Below, piece by piece: positions 1 to 8,514 of a DNA stretch of 64,000 bases (its first letter is position 1; each line of letters opens with the position of its first letter). The translations under genes and the position numbers were made by a program. Location: NCBI RefSeq assembly GCF_051195235.1, contig NZ_JBNFZM010000002.1, positions 1-64,000 of the forward strand. The letters run 5' to 3'. The DNA is from Tateyamaria sp947503385. GTDB lineage: Bacteria; Pseudomonadota; Alphaproteobacteria; Rhodobacterales; Rhodobacteraceae. The notes beneath the pieces are model-generated. The model ran no database searches and was not told the origin of the DNA. It was given only the letters and a program-made list of their open reading frames with translations.

Positions 1-77
1 AAAAAGTGAATAATTTCAACGTAGAACAAAAACTTCCCAAGCTTTAGTTACGGGTTCGATTCCCGTTACCCGCTCCA
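1..77 (+). tRNA. tRNA-Gly(CCC) 3' half with degenerate 5' half (probable att remnant)
   Basis: The 3' half is a perfect tRNA: anticodon loop TTCCCAA at 34-40 with anticodon CCC at 36-38, T stem ACGGG/CCCGT at 50-54 and 62-66 around TTCGATT, acceptor strand TACCCGC at 67-73, discriminator T and encoded CCA at 75-77. The 5' half fails: bases 3-9 cannot pair with TACCCGC, the D stem is broken, and the anticodon stem 29-33/41-45 has an A-C mismatch. I infer a tRNA fragment left at the end of an element that integrated into a tRNA-Gly gene, the usual target form for tyrosine integrases. Because the window begins here, a real tRNA with unusual sequence is not fully excluded, but it is unlikely to be functional. 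Confidence 0.65.
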
Positions 78-198
78 AAACTCTTCTACGTTTACTGCCG
101 ATCTGTGCATAAATGCGCAGGCATGACGCAATCACAGCTGCGTGCATCGCGGGCCCGCGGTCTTGCGACGCAACGGGTGTTCGTCCAACTCAACAGAC

Positions 199-462
199 AT
201 GAACACAACCGCTTCAAATCCGCCGTCCTTCTGGACCATTGCCGCCTCCCCCGCCGTTGTGCGGCGTGCCGCGCGCATCGCGCTTGTTGTCGGGGTCGTT
301 ATCGCCCTGATCAATCACGGTGACAAAATGATGTCTGCCGCGATGGACGGGATGAGTTGGTTGAAATGTGCGATGACCTTTTTGGTGCCGTATTGCGTAT
401 CGACATATTCCTCTGTGCAGGCCATGCGCGACCGGATGCGCGACGAAACAAGGCCTGTCTGA
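199..462 (+). CDS. NrtS-like small membrane protein
   Basis: An 87-residue protein with two predicted membrane segments (about residues 25-42 and 57-72). The pattern is a first helix ending in LINHGD, then a W-x-K turn and FLVPYCVSTYSS in the second helix. That layout resembles the short NrtS family described as nitrate/nitrite transporters in cyanobacteria and proteobacteria. I chose the ATG at 199 rather than the earlier in-frame codon at 142 because family members begin close to the first helix. No strong Shine-Dalgarno site is visible. It stands alone, followed by a histidine kinase. The family assignment is by remembered pattern, so the function is tentative. Confidence 0.6.
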   Translation: MNTTASNPPSFWTIAASPAVVRRAARIALVVGVVIALINHGDKMMSAAMDGMSWLKCAMTFLVPYCVSTYSSVQAMRDRMRDETRPV

Positions 463-609
463 TTTCTACAATGGGTTGAAAATACACACGTTTGGCGCAA
501 AACACTGGCATCGCCTGCAATCTCAGGTAGGGTGACGCCAAGTCACGCCAGTGTGTGATGAGTGCGAGTGCCTCGTTTTTCACCAACACATTTTGAACAT
601 GTATTTCAG

Positions 610-1905
610 ATGACGTCTGTCGCACGCGTAACCGAAATTTTCGACGATGTTCGAAGCACCGAGCGCATCTTGAGCGTCGAGTTCATGATCCGGTTTACGC
701 TTGTCTTTGTCGCCTGCGGCTGTGGGTGGCTGCTGCTGGGTCTTGATCTGCTGCCCCTGTGGGTCATGGCCTACTATGCTTGTGTCATGTTGGAACGCCA
801 CGTTGTGTCGCTGCCCGTGGGCCGCGACCCGACGCGGGCCTTTGTGCGGCTGTGGCTTGTCAGCTTTGTCTTGGCATCCGTTTATGCGGCGCTGCCGGTC
901 TATGTATGGTTCATGGACCATCAGGTCTGGCAATTCGCCACTGGCGTGCTGCTGACGGGTGCCGCGCTCAACATCTTTTTGCTGCGGGCGCGCAACTGGG
1001 TGCTGGGCCTTGCCTATCTGATCCCTGTCTGCGGCGCGACGTTCATTATCACGGCATCTTTCTTTGAGGCGCCGTGGGGTGGTCCGTTTTTCTGGTCGAT
1101 GATGGTGCTGTGCACGTGCTTGGCCATCTATTTCGGCGTATGCCTGTGGGAGGCGGACCGCGCCAATGCCGAGTTGAAAAAGACGCGCGCGCAGTTCCTG
1201 CAAGCCCAAAAGGTCGAGGCGCTTGGCACGCTGACAAGCGGTGTGGCCCATGACTTCAACAATCTGCTTAGCGTGGTGCAAGGCAATCTGGAATTGCTGC
1301 AAACCTATCCCGATGCGCCGGATCGCGGCGAATTCCTCGATGCCGCCCTAGAGGCCACGCGGCGCGGGGCGCAATTGACGCGGCAACTGACCAGCTATGG
1401 CCGCAAGGCCGAGATGTGGCCAAAGCGGATGGCACCATCAGAGGCGCTGCACGGAATAAAAAAAATCGCCAAACGGGTGCTGCCTGCGAACATCGCGCTG
1501 CGGCTGCACCCAAGCCCAACAGACAGCACGATCCTGATTGATGAAACGATGCTGCAATCTGCGCTGCTGAACCTCGTCATCAATGCACGCGATGCCATGC
1601 CCGAAGGGGGGACATTGCGCATTGACGTAGTGGACCCCGCCCTTCCTCCGGATGACCTGTCGCCCGTCGCAAGCTCCGGCTACATCGCGTTTGAAGTCAG
1701 CGACACGGGCACCGGGATACCAGACGACATTCTGGCCAAGATCCGCGACCCGTTCTATTCCACCAAACCGAAGGGCGCAGGCAGCGGGCTGGGCTTGCCC
1801 ATGGTCTGCGGGTTTGCCCAGCAATCGGGTGGCGATGTGACGATCACAAGCCGCGTGGGCAATGGCACGACTGTGTGCCTGATCCTGCCACGGGCCGCGC
1901 ACTAG
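610..1905 (+). CDS. Membrane-bound sensor histidine kinase
   Basis: About 431 residues from the ATG at 610 (an in-frame GTG at 562 would add 16). Roughly six hydrophobic helices fill the first 180 residues, with no periplasmic sensor domain of any size. A short coiled-coil linker follows, then the HisKA box GVAHDFNNLLS with phospho-acceptor His214, and an HATPase_c domain with the N box (NLVINARDAMPEGG), G1 (DTGTGIPDD) and G2 (GSGLGLPMV). The HDFNNLL type of H box is common in kinases of hybrid systems, but no receiver domain is attached and no response regulator lies next to it. It is an orphan kinase and its signal and partner cannot be read from context. Confidence 0.88.
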   Translation: MTSVARVTEIFDDVRSTERILSVEFMIRFTLVFVACGCGWLLLGLDLLPLWVMAYYACVMLERHVVSLPVGRDPTRAFVRLWLVSFVLASVYAALPVYVWFMDHQVWQFATGVLLTGAALNIFLLRARNWVLGLAYLIPVCGATFIITASFFEAPWGGPFFWSMMVLCTCLAIYFGVCLWEADRANAELKKTRAQFLQAQKVEALGTLTSGVAHDFNNLLSVVQGNLELLQTYPDAPDRGEFLDAALEATRRGAQLTRQLTSYGRKAEMWPKRMAPSEALHGIKKIAKRVLPANIALRLHPSPTDSTILIDETMLQSALLNLVINARDAMPEGGTLRIDVVDPALPPDDLSPVASSGYIAFEVSDTGTGIPDDILAKIRDPFYSTKPKGAGSGLGLPMVCGFAQQSGGDVTITSRVGNGTTVCLILPRAAH

Positions 1906-3521
1906 CCCATCAGCACGTCGCCATGCGCTTCGCGCAGCGTCCGTTTGAGCACCTTGCCCGTGGCGTTGCGCGGCAGGCTGTCGACAAAGATCACCTTGTC
2001 CGGCACCTGCCATTTGGCGATCTGGCCATCAAAGATCGACAGGATGTCCGCCTCGTCCGGGGTTTGCCCTTCGGCGGGCACAACGATCAGCACGGGCCGC
2101 TCATCCCATTTCTCGTGCCGCGCCCCGATGACGGCGGCATCTGCCAGCTTGTCGTGGCCAAGTGCGATGTTTTCGAGATCAACCGAGCTGATCCATTCGC
2201 CACCTGACTTGATGATGTCCTTGGACCGGTCCTTGATCGACAGATAGCCATCCGGGTCCAGCGTGGCGACGTCACCGGTTGGGAACCAACCGTTTTCCAG
2301 CGTGCTTTCGATGCTCTTGCGATAATAGTTGCTGAGAATCCAGTGCCCCCGCACATGCAGATCGCCCTGCGCCTCACCATCCTCGGGCAATGTGTTGCCC
2401 TGATCATCAACGATCTTCATCTCGACGCCCCATGGGGGACGTCCCTGATTTTCGCGCAGCGCCTGCTGTTCGGCGACGGGCAGGTCCAGATGCTTGGCCA
2501 GCGGCTGGTTCGAAGTGCCCAGTGGCGACATCTCGGTCATGCCCCAAGCGTGGATCAGTTCCACGTCATAGCGGTCGCGGAAGGTGGCAATCATGCTGGG
2601 CGGACAGGCTGACCCGCCCACCACCGTCCGCTTGAGACTGGTCAGCTCAGACCCGGCGGTACTAGCCGCGCCCAACAAACCCTGCCAGATCGTCGGAACC
2701 CCCAGCGCAATGGACACGCGGTATGTGTCGATCAGTTCCACCAGCGACGGGCCATCAAGACCGGGGCCCGGGAACACCATCCGCGCACCCACCTGCGCAC
2801 AGGCATAGGGACAGCCCCACGCATTCACATGGAACATCGGCACCACGGGCAACACCACGTCGCGCGCCGAAAAGCCGATGCAATCGGGTGTGTTCGAGGC
2901 AAAGGCGTGCAGTACGGTCGACCGGTGGGAATAAAGCACACCCTTCGGGTGCCCCGTCGTGCCGGAGGTGTAGCACAGAGACGAGGCCGTATGTTCATCC
3001 AGCGCGGGCCATTCGAAATCCGGGGAACCCTTGTCGATCAACTCGTCATAAAACAGCAGGCCGTCGATGTCCTCCGCCAGCGCGTCGTCGCGGCCTTCCA
3101 TCAGCACGATATGCTCGACCTCGGGAATCTGCGGGCGGATTGCCTTGACCAGCGGCACAAAGGTCCGGTCGATGAACAACACGCGATCTTCGGCGTGATG
3201 GATGATGTAAATCAGTTGCTCAGGAAACAGGCGCGGGTTGATCGTGTGGCAGACAAAGCCACCGCCGGAGACGCCAAAGTAGATCTCAAGATGCCGCCGG
3301 TTGTTCCACGCAATCGTGCCACACCGCGCCTGCGGACCAAGGCCCAGCTGCGTCAGCGCATCTGCCAGACGGCGGGCATTGCGCGCGACCTCGCCCCAGC
3401 TGGTTTCGGTTACGCCACCTGCGGTCTCCACCGACCAAAGGGCCGTCGCGCCATGGTACTTTGCCGCGTGATCCACCAGCGACGAAATCGTCAGCGGAAA
3501 GTTCATCATCTGGCCGTGCAT
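1902..3521 (-). CDS. dmdB: AMP-forming acyl-CoA ligase, DmdB-like (3-methylmercaptopropionate-CoA ligase)
   Basis: A 539-residue ANL-superfamily ligase that activates a carboxylic acid through an acyl-AMP to the CoA thioester. The P-loop YTSGTTGHPKG lies at 184-194, followed by HVNAWG, the A5 motif WGMTEMSPLGT, the GWFPTGDVATLDPDG motif, and the C-terminal catalytic lysine in NATGKVLKR. The N-terminal half (ISSLVDHAAKYHG, GTIAWNNRRHLEIYFG, CHTINPRLFPEQL) matches what I recall of DmdB, the ligase of the dimethylsulfoniopropionate demethylation pathway in roseobacters. I chose the ATG at 3521 because GGGAGG sits just upstream. It is a single gene with no dmdA, dmdC or dmdD beside it, so a related medium-chain ligase remains possible. 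Its stop codon overlaps that of the kinase gene. Confidence 0.82.
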   Translation of the reverse strand: MHGQMMNFPLTISSLVDHAAKYHGATALWSVETAGGVTETSWGEVARNARRLADALTQLGLGPQARCGTIAWNNRRHLEIYFGVSGGGFVCHTINPRLFPEQLIYIIHHAEDRVLFIDRTFVPLVKAIRPQIPEVEHIVLMEGRDDALAEDIDGLLFYDELIDKGSPDFEWPALDEHTASSLCYTSGTTGHPKGVLYSHRSTVLHAFASNTPDCIGFSARDVVLPVVPMFHVNAWGCPYACAQVGARMVFPGPGLDGPSLVELIDTYRVSIALGVPTIWQGLLGAASTAGSELTSLKRTVVGGSACPPSMIATFRDRYDVELIHAWGMTEMSPLGTSNQPLAKHLDLPVAEQQALRENQGRPPWGVEMKIVDDQGNTLPEDGEAQGDLHVRGHWILSNYYRKSIESTLENGWFPTGDVATLDPDGYLSIKDRSKDIIKSGGEWISSVDLENIALGHDKLADAAVIGARHEKWDERPVLIVVPAEGQTPDEADILSIFDGQIAKWQVPDKVIFVDSLPRNATGKVLKRTLREAHGDVLMG

Positions 3522-3608
3522 CGGTGCCTCCCTCATACATGACGCATTCCACGCATCGTGCCTTGGGGCCGTGCACAGGTGCAAGCCAAATCAGGGGACG
3601 TGACCTGC

Positions 3609-5183
3609 CTAACCGCGCGCGCGCAACCAATCGACCAGCGCGGCTGTCGATGCGTCCTTGCAATCCGCAGATGCTTCGCCGTCGATGATCGGTTGCAGGG
3701 CCGTGGCCAGTTCCTTGCCCAGTTCAACACCCCACTGGTCATACGAGTTGATGCCGAGGATCACGCCTTCGACGAACACACGGTGCTCATAAAGCGCCAC
3801 GATCTGGCCCAGCGTGAACGGATCAAGCTGTTCGTAGACCAGCGTGGTGGACGGGCGGTTGCCGTCGAACACGCGGTGCGCGGCCTGCCGTTCAAGACCT
3901 GCGCCCTCGAATTTATCCGCGATCTTGGCGCGCGCCTCATCCAGCGTGCGGCCCCGCATCAGCGCTTCCGACTGGGCAAGGCAATTGGCCATCAAGAGCG
4001 CGTGGTGATGCTGCAGGTCCGGTTCGTGCCCGCGCGCGGCCACAAGGAATTCGCAGGGGATCACGGATGTGCCCTGATGGATCAACTGATAGAACGCGTG
4101 CTGGCCATTGGTACCCGGCGCGCCCCAGACAATGGGGCCGGTGTCGCCCGGCACGCGGGTGCCGTCCATGGCAACGGATTTGCCGTTCGATTCCATCTCC
4201 AGCTGTTGCAGGTAGGCGGGCAACTGTCCCAGCCGCTGATCGTAGGGCAGCACCGCGCGGCTGGCATAGCCGCAGACCTGCCGGTGCCAGATGCCCACCA
4301 GCGCCAGCATCAGCGGCATGTTCTCCAGCCCTTCGGCGGCACAGAAATGCCGGTCCATGTCCTGCGCGCCGCGCAGGAAGGCGCGAAAACCCTCTGCACC
4401 AATGGCGATCATCAGGCTCAGGCCAATCGGACCCCAGACGGAGTACCGCCCCCCAACCCAGTCCTCAAAACCAAAGACACGTTCCGCCGGAATACCAAAC
4501 TCGGCCGTCTTTTCGAGATTGGTCGACAGGGCCGCGAACTGCGCGGATGGGTCGCCGCCATGGTCCAGCATCCATGCCCGCGCGGTGCGGGCATTGGTCA
4601 TCGTCTCGATTGTGGTGAACGTCTTGGAGGCGACAATGACGAGCGTCGTTGTAGCATCCAGCCCCCGCAGCACATCCGAAATATGCGCACCATCCACGTT
4701 GGACACAAAATGCGTGCGCGGCCCGTCGTGAAACGGGCTAAGCGCCTGCGCAGCCATCGCAGGCCCAAGGTCCGATCCGCCAATACCGATATTGACCACG
4801 TCCGTAATGGCGCTGCCGCGCAGCTCGGTCGCGTAACGCTCCATCCGGGCGAGCGTGTCCAGAACGCCGGGCATCACGTCCTGCCCGTCCACCATGACAG
4901 GGCCGCCATCAAGGTTGCGCAACGCGGTATGCAACACCGCGCGCCCTTCGGTTTCGTTGATCTTTGCACCCGCAAACATTGCGTCACGCCGTGCCGCCAC
5001 CCCTGCCCCTTGGGCCAGTGCCAACAGCATGTCCCGCGTGTCGGCGTCGAGATTTGTCTTGGCATAATCAAAACGCATGGTCGCCGTTTCGACCGCAAAG
5101 CCGTCAGCGCGCGCGCCGTCGAAAAGGTCGAGAATGCGCCGCCCCTGCACGGCAGCGGCCCGCGCCTTCAATTCATCCCACAT
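3609..5183 (-). CDS. pgi: Glucose-6-phosphate isomerase
   Basis: 524 residues, close to the usual bacterial length. It interconverts glucose-6-phosphate and fructose-6-phosphate in the cytosol. Visible signatures are the sugar-phosphate loop GIGGSDLGPAMAAQAL near residue 133, SKTFTTIETM, VGGRYSVWGPIGLS, and the C-terminal SYDQWGVELGKELA that carries the conserved lysine. It is the last gene of the zwf-pgl-pgi unit and starts 4 nt after the pgl stop codon. With zwf it lets gluconeogenic fructose-6-phosphate re-enter the Entner-Doudoroff and oxidative pentose phosphate routes, which is typical for marine Rhodobacterales that lack a working upper glycolysis. Confidence 0.97.
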   Translation of the reverse strand: MWDELKARAAAVQGRRILDLFDGARADGFAVETATMRFDYAKTNLDADTRDMLLALAQGAGVAARRDAMFAGAKINETEGRAVLHTALRNLDGGPVMVDGQDVMPGVLDTLARMERYATELRGSAITDVVNIGIGGSDLGPAMAAQALSPFHDGPRTHFVSNVDGAHISDVLRGLDATTTLVIVASKTFTTIETMTNARTARAWMLDHGGDPSAQFAALSTNLEKTAEFGIPAERVFGFEDWVGGRYSVWGPIGLSLMIAIGAEGFRAFLRGAQDMDRHFCAAEGLENMPLMLALVGIWHRQVCGYASRAVLPYDQRLGQLPAYLQQLEMESNGKSVAMDGTRVPGDTGPIVWGAPGTNGQHAFYQLIHQGTSVIPCEFLVAARGHEPDLQHHHALLMANCLAQSEALMRGRTLDEARAKIADKFEGAGLERQAAHRVFDGNRPSTTLVYEQLDPFTLGQIVALYEHRVFVEGVILGINSYDQWGVELGKELATALQPIIDGEASADCKDASTAALVDWLRARG

Positions 5184-5187
5184 GGTC

Positions 5188-5856
5188 TTACTCCGCCCAG
5201 TGTACTGTCATGCCATCCAGAACAGCGCGCACCGGCGCCTCCACCGGATCAAGTGTCATTGCGCGGTCGAGGGCGGCACGTTTGTCCGCACCATAGATCA
5301 CCAGATGTTTGGACATCGCCCCAGCCAGCGCCGGACCCGAAAACGAGATGCGCGGCTCCTGCCCGTCGACGGTGACCGGCACAACCAATGGCGCGTCTGC
5401 GGCCAGCATCGCCTCAAGCCCATCGGCCCCCGGAAACAGCGATGCGGTGTGCATGTCCGCGCCCATCCCAAGCAGCAGCAGCGAGATGGGCATTTCGCCG
5501 GCGAGGTCATCAGACAGCCCCGGTGCCGCTTCGGCGGGCGTCATGCCAGCGCGGTAAAATGGCACAAACCGTGCCGCACTGGCGCGCTCCACCATCAGAC
5601 GTTCCTTGATCAGCTTGCCGTTGGAGCGGGCGTGATCCTCTGGCACCCAACGTTCGTCACTGAGCATCAGGTGCACGCGGTCCCACTCCAGATCGGCGGC
5701 GCACAACGTGTCAAAGATCGGCCCGGGCGTCGTGCCCCCAGGCACCACAAAAGACGCGAAAGGATGGACCAGCAAACAGTTCTTCAATTCGCTGGCCAGC
5801 ACGTCCGCCAGCCCCATCACCAAAAGCTCGCGGTCAGGATATGTTTGCAGATTCAT
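5188..5856 (-). CDS. pgl: 6-phosphogluconolactonase
   Basis: 222 residues of the SOL/DevB type, which hydrolyses 6-phosphogluconolactone to 6-phosphogluconate. Recognisable blocks are the N-terminal VPGGTTPGPIFDTL (sugar phosphate binding), the LSDERWVPEDHARSN motif, and LLLGMGADMHTASLFPGA. The start at 5856 forms an ATGA overlap with the zwf stop codon (5855-5853) and has GAAAGG upstream, so I prefer it to a codon 18 nt earlier that would run into zwf. It acts directly after zwf in the pathway, and the overlap implies coupled translation. Confidence 0.95.
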   Translation of the reverse strand: MNLQTYPDRELLVMGLADVLASELKNCLLVHPFASFVVPGGTTPGPIFDTLCAADLEWDRVHLMLSDERWVPEDHARSNGKLIKERLMVERASAARFVPFYRAGMTPAEAAPGLSDDLAGEMPISLLLLGMGADMHTASLFPGADGLEAMLAADAPLVVPVTVDGQEPRISFSGPALAGAMSKHLVIYGADKRAALDRAMTLDPVEAPVRAVLDGMTVHWAE

Positions 5857-7298
5857 GGGGACACCTTTCTCCATACGCGTGTGTCGCGCGCCAGCAGTTG
5901 CACAGCATCCACCGGCCCTTCGCTGCCCGCATCATAGGTTTTGGGCACGTCACCGCGCGCCTCCCACCCTTGGATGATCGGGTCGGTCCACGCCCACGCG
6001 GCCTCGACCTCGTCGCCGCGCATGAACAGGGTCTGGTTGCCCCGGATCACATCCATGATAAGGCGTTCATACGCATCCGTCTGGTCCACCCCATCCGCAC
6101 CAAGCGCGTCGGCAAAGGACATGTCCAGCGGCACATCCACCAGCCGCATCCCGCCCGGTCCCGGTTCCTTGATCGTAACGCCCAGAGTGATCCCCTCGTT
6201 CGGCTGCAAACGGATCGACAGGACATTGCGGTGATCCGATTGCTCGCCAAAGATCGAATGGTTCAGTTCTTTGAACACGACGGTGATCTCGCTCGACCGC
6301 GCTTTGAGCTGTTTGCCCGTGCGCAGATAGAACGGCGTGCCCGCCCATCGCCAGTTCGAGATGCCGACCTTGAGCGCCACATAGCTTTCCGTGCGCGATT
6401 GCGGATCGCCCGCCGCCTCACGGTAGCTGGGGTTGTCCGGACCCGCGTCATACTGCCCCCGCACAATATGGTGCGGCGCCACGGGGTCGAGTGCGCGGAT
6501 CACTTTCAGCTTTTCGTCGCGCACCGCGTCAGGATCAAACTTGGACGGCGGCTCCATGGCGATCAGGCACAAAAGCTGCATCAGGTGGTTCTGCACCATG
6601 TCGCGCATCGCACCCGATTTGTCATAGTATTCGCCCCGCCCCCCGACGCCCACAGTCTCGGCCACGGTGATCTGGATATGGTCCACGTATTGGCTGTTCC
6701 ACAGCGGCTCGAACAGCATATTGCCAAAGCGGACCGCCATCAGGTTCTGCACCGTCTCTTTGCCCAGATAGTGGTCAATCCGGTAAATCTGGCTCTCGTC
6801 AAAAAAGGCGGCCAGGTCGCGGTTCAGCGCCTTGGCCGACGCCAGATCGCGGCCAAAGGGTTTTTCCACCACGATGCGGCTGTCCTGATCGGTCAGACCG
6901 TGCTGGTTCAGCCGTTCGGCCAAATCGCCAAAAAGGCTGGGTCCAACCGAAAAGTAGAAGGCCCGCACCACACCGGTGCGCATCATCGCTGCCATCTCGC
7001 GCCAGCCGTTTTCGCCGCGCGCATCGATGGTCACATAGTCGAGCCGTTCGAGAAATCCGGGCAGGTCGTCCCGCGACGTGTCGCCCACAAACTCTTCCAC
7101 AGCGTCTGCGACAAAGGCGCGATAGCCTTCGGCATCCATTTCGCCGCGCGCCGCACCGATCACCCGCGCATCCTCAGGCATCTGGCCCGCACAGAACCGC
7201 CGATAGAGGCCCGGCAGGATCTTGCGCCGCGCCAGATCGCCCGTGCCACCAAAGATCACGAGGTCAAAAGCCTCCACCGGGATAACGCGCGAGACCAT
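5853..7298 (-). CDS. zwf: Glucose-6-phosphate 1-dehydrogenase
   Basis: 481 residues, the normal length. It oxidises glucose-6-phosphate to 6-phosphogluconolactone with NAD(P)+. The N-terminal nucleotide-binding fingerprint is FGGTGDLARRKILPGLYRR, and the substrate and catalytic block is YRIDHYLGKETVQNL with conserved Asp-His. GAGGAG lies just upstream of the ATG at 7298. First gene of the zwf-pgl-pgi unit. The promoter must lie in 7299-7485, shared with the divergent radical SAM gene; a perfect inverted repeat at 7325-7337 is a candidate operator. Confidence 0.97.
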   Translation of the reverse strand: MVSRVIPVEAFDLVIFGGTGDLARRKILPGLYRRFCAGQMPEDARVIGAARGEMDAEGYRAFVADAVEEFVGDTSRDDLPGFLERLDYVTIDARGENGWREMAAMMRTGVVRAFYFSVGPSLFGDLAERLNQHGLTDQDSRIVVEKPFGRDLASAKALNRDLAAFFDESQIYRIDHYLGKETVQNLMAVRFGNMLFEPLWNSQYVDHIQITVAETVGVGGRGEYYDKSGAMRDMVQNHLMQLLCLIAMEPPSKFDPDAVRDEKLKVIRALDPVAPHHIVRGQYDAGPDNPSYREAAGDPQSRTESYVALKVGISNWRWAGTPFYLRTGKQLKARSSEITVVFKELNHSIFGEQSDHRNVLSIRLQPNEGITLGVTIKEPGPGGMRLVDVPLDMSFADALGADGVDQTDAYERLIMDVIRGNQTLFMRGDEVEAAWAWTDPIIQGWEARGDVPKTYDAGSEGPVDAVQLLARDTRVWRKVSP

Positions 7299-7324
7299 GG
7301 GATACTCCTCAAAATGTTTGCGCT

Positions 7325-7337
7325 ATCTGTAACAGAT
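7325..7337. promoter_or_regulatory. Perfect inverted repeat upstream of zwf
   Basis: ATCTGT-A-ACAGAT is an exact 13-bp palindrome 27 nt before the zwf start codon. Its position in the 5' region of a sugar-catabolic operon suits a dimeric repressor site. The regulator is unknown; I do not match it to a named consensus. Confidence 0.35.
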
Positions 7338-7485
7338 TCAACTCACTATACAACGGCCAAGGCGTCGCACTGCCCGCGCCTCGCCCACTCTATCACAAAG
7401 CCGTCAAACGCCCCACCACGGCTTTCCTCTTGCCGGTGTCAAAGCTAGGTCTACTGTCACCCGAACCTGACACCGGAAGACCCAT

Positions 7486-8433
7486 ATGAAAGACCTCGCT
7501 CTTGCCAACGCAGGCAAGTTCCAAGATCCCGACGTGACAGCCAAAGGCGAGGCGCGCGCCAAGGTGTCCCTGACCCACCCCGAAACGCTGTGGTTCAACA
7601 CTGGCACGCTCTGCAATATCACTTGTGCAAATTGCTACATCGAAAGCTCGCCCACAAATGATGCGCTGGTCTACATCACCGCTGATGAGGTCGCGGGCTA
7701 TCTCGATCAGCTTTACCAACGCAAATGGGACGTCCGCGAAATCGCCTTTACCGGCGGCGAGCCGTTCATGAACCCCGAAATCATCGAGATGATCCGCCGC
7801 CCATTGGCCTTGGGCTACGAGGTTCTGGTACTGACCAACGCCATGTCCCCGATGATGCGTCCCCGGATGCAAGAGGGCGTCACAGAGCTGGTCAAAGGCT
7901 ACGGTGACAGGCTGACCTTCCGGGTCAGTCTCGACCATCATTCCGCAGCCATACACGATCTTGAACGGGGCGCGGGCGCTTTTGAGAAGTCGCGCAAGGG
8001 AATGCGTTGGCTGGCCGGGATCGGTGCGCGGCTTGCCATTGCCGGACGGATCGAACTGGCCGAAAGCGAGGCCGAGGCGCGCGCCGGATATGCCGCACTC
8101 TTTGCAGCCGAAGGGTTTGACATCGACGCCGCAGATCCCGGCATGACGGTCCTGTTTCCCGAAATGGACCCGTCTGTGGAAGTGCCCGAGATCACGACAG
8201 CCTGTTGGGGCATCCTGAACAAGCACCCCGATGCGGTGATGTGCGCCTCCTCCCGCATGGTGGTCAAACGCAAGGGCGCGGCAAAGCCTGCGGTGCTGTC
8301 CTGCACCCTTTTGCCCTACGATCCCCAGTTCGAGATGGGCGAAACCCTCGCCGAAGCCGAAGCGGACGTGTCACTCAACCACCCCCATTGCGCCAAATTC
8401 TGCGTGCTGGGCGGGGCCAGTTGTTCGGCCTGA
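7486..8433 (+). CDS. Radical SAM protein of unknown substrate
   Basis: 315 residues. The radical SAM [4Fe-4S] motif is CNITCANC (Cys spacing 3 and 2), about residues 44-51, followed by the glycine-rich FTGGEPFMNPEI that binds S-adenosylmethionine, and RVSLDHHS. The C-terminus has several further cysteines (CWGIL, CASS, CTLL and the terminal CAKFCVLGGASCSA). These could hold an auxiliary cluster as in SPASM or twitch proteins, although the spacing is not the standard SPASM pattern. No peptide precursor or partner enzyme is adjacent. The 5' leader 7434-7476 can fold with arms CCGGTGTC and GACACCGG. The substrate cannot be inferred. Confidence 0.85.
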   Translation: MKDLALANAGKFQDPDVTAKGEARAKVSLTHPETLWFNTGTLCNITCANCYIESSPTNDALVYITADEVAGYLDQLYQRKWDVREIAFTGGEPFMNPEIIEMIRRPLALGYEVLVLTNAMSPMMRPRMQEGVTELVKGYGDRLTFRVSLDHHSAAIHDLERGAGAFEKSRKGMRWLAGIGARLAIAGRIELAESEAEARAGYAALFAAEGFDIDAADPGMTVLFPEMDPSVEVPEITTACWGILNKHPDAVMCASSRMVVKRKGAAKPAVLSCTLLPYDPQFEMGETLAEAEADVSLNHPHCAKFCVLGGASCSA

Positions 8434-8443
8434 CGACGGCGCG

Positions 8444-8497
8444 CAGGCGCATCTGGATGCGCCTGTCCATAATGATGTGCGCGCGTCAGCGCGCGCC
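8444..8497. terminator. Double hairpin between convergent genes
   Basis: Two stacked inverted repeats fill the 81-nt gap between the convergent radical SAM and usg genes. The first is CAGGCGCATC/GATGCGCCTG at 8444-8453 and 8456-8465 (perfect, tight loop); the second is GTGCGCGC/GCGCGCGC at 8477-8484 and 8489-8496. Neither has a T tract, so they are best read as a bidirectional transcription stop or RNA 3'-end stabilising structure. Confidence 0.5.
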
Positions 8498-8514
8498 TTT
8501 GGATCACGGCAACG

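Noticed and set aside
3558..5375. 605-residue plus-strand open frame
   Set aside because: Fully antisense to pgi/pgl; Arg/Gly/Pro/His-rich translation typical of a GC-rich shadow frame; the minus-strand genes are unmistakable.
5841..7448. 535-residue plus-strand open frame
   Set aside because: Antisense to zwf with no domain; shadow frame.
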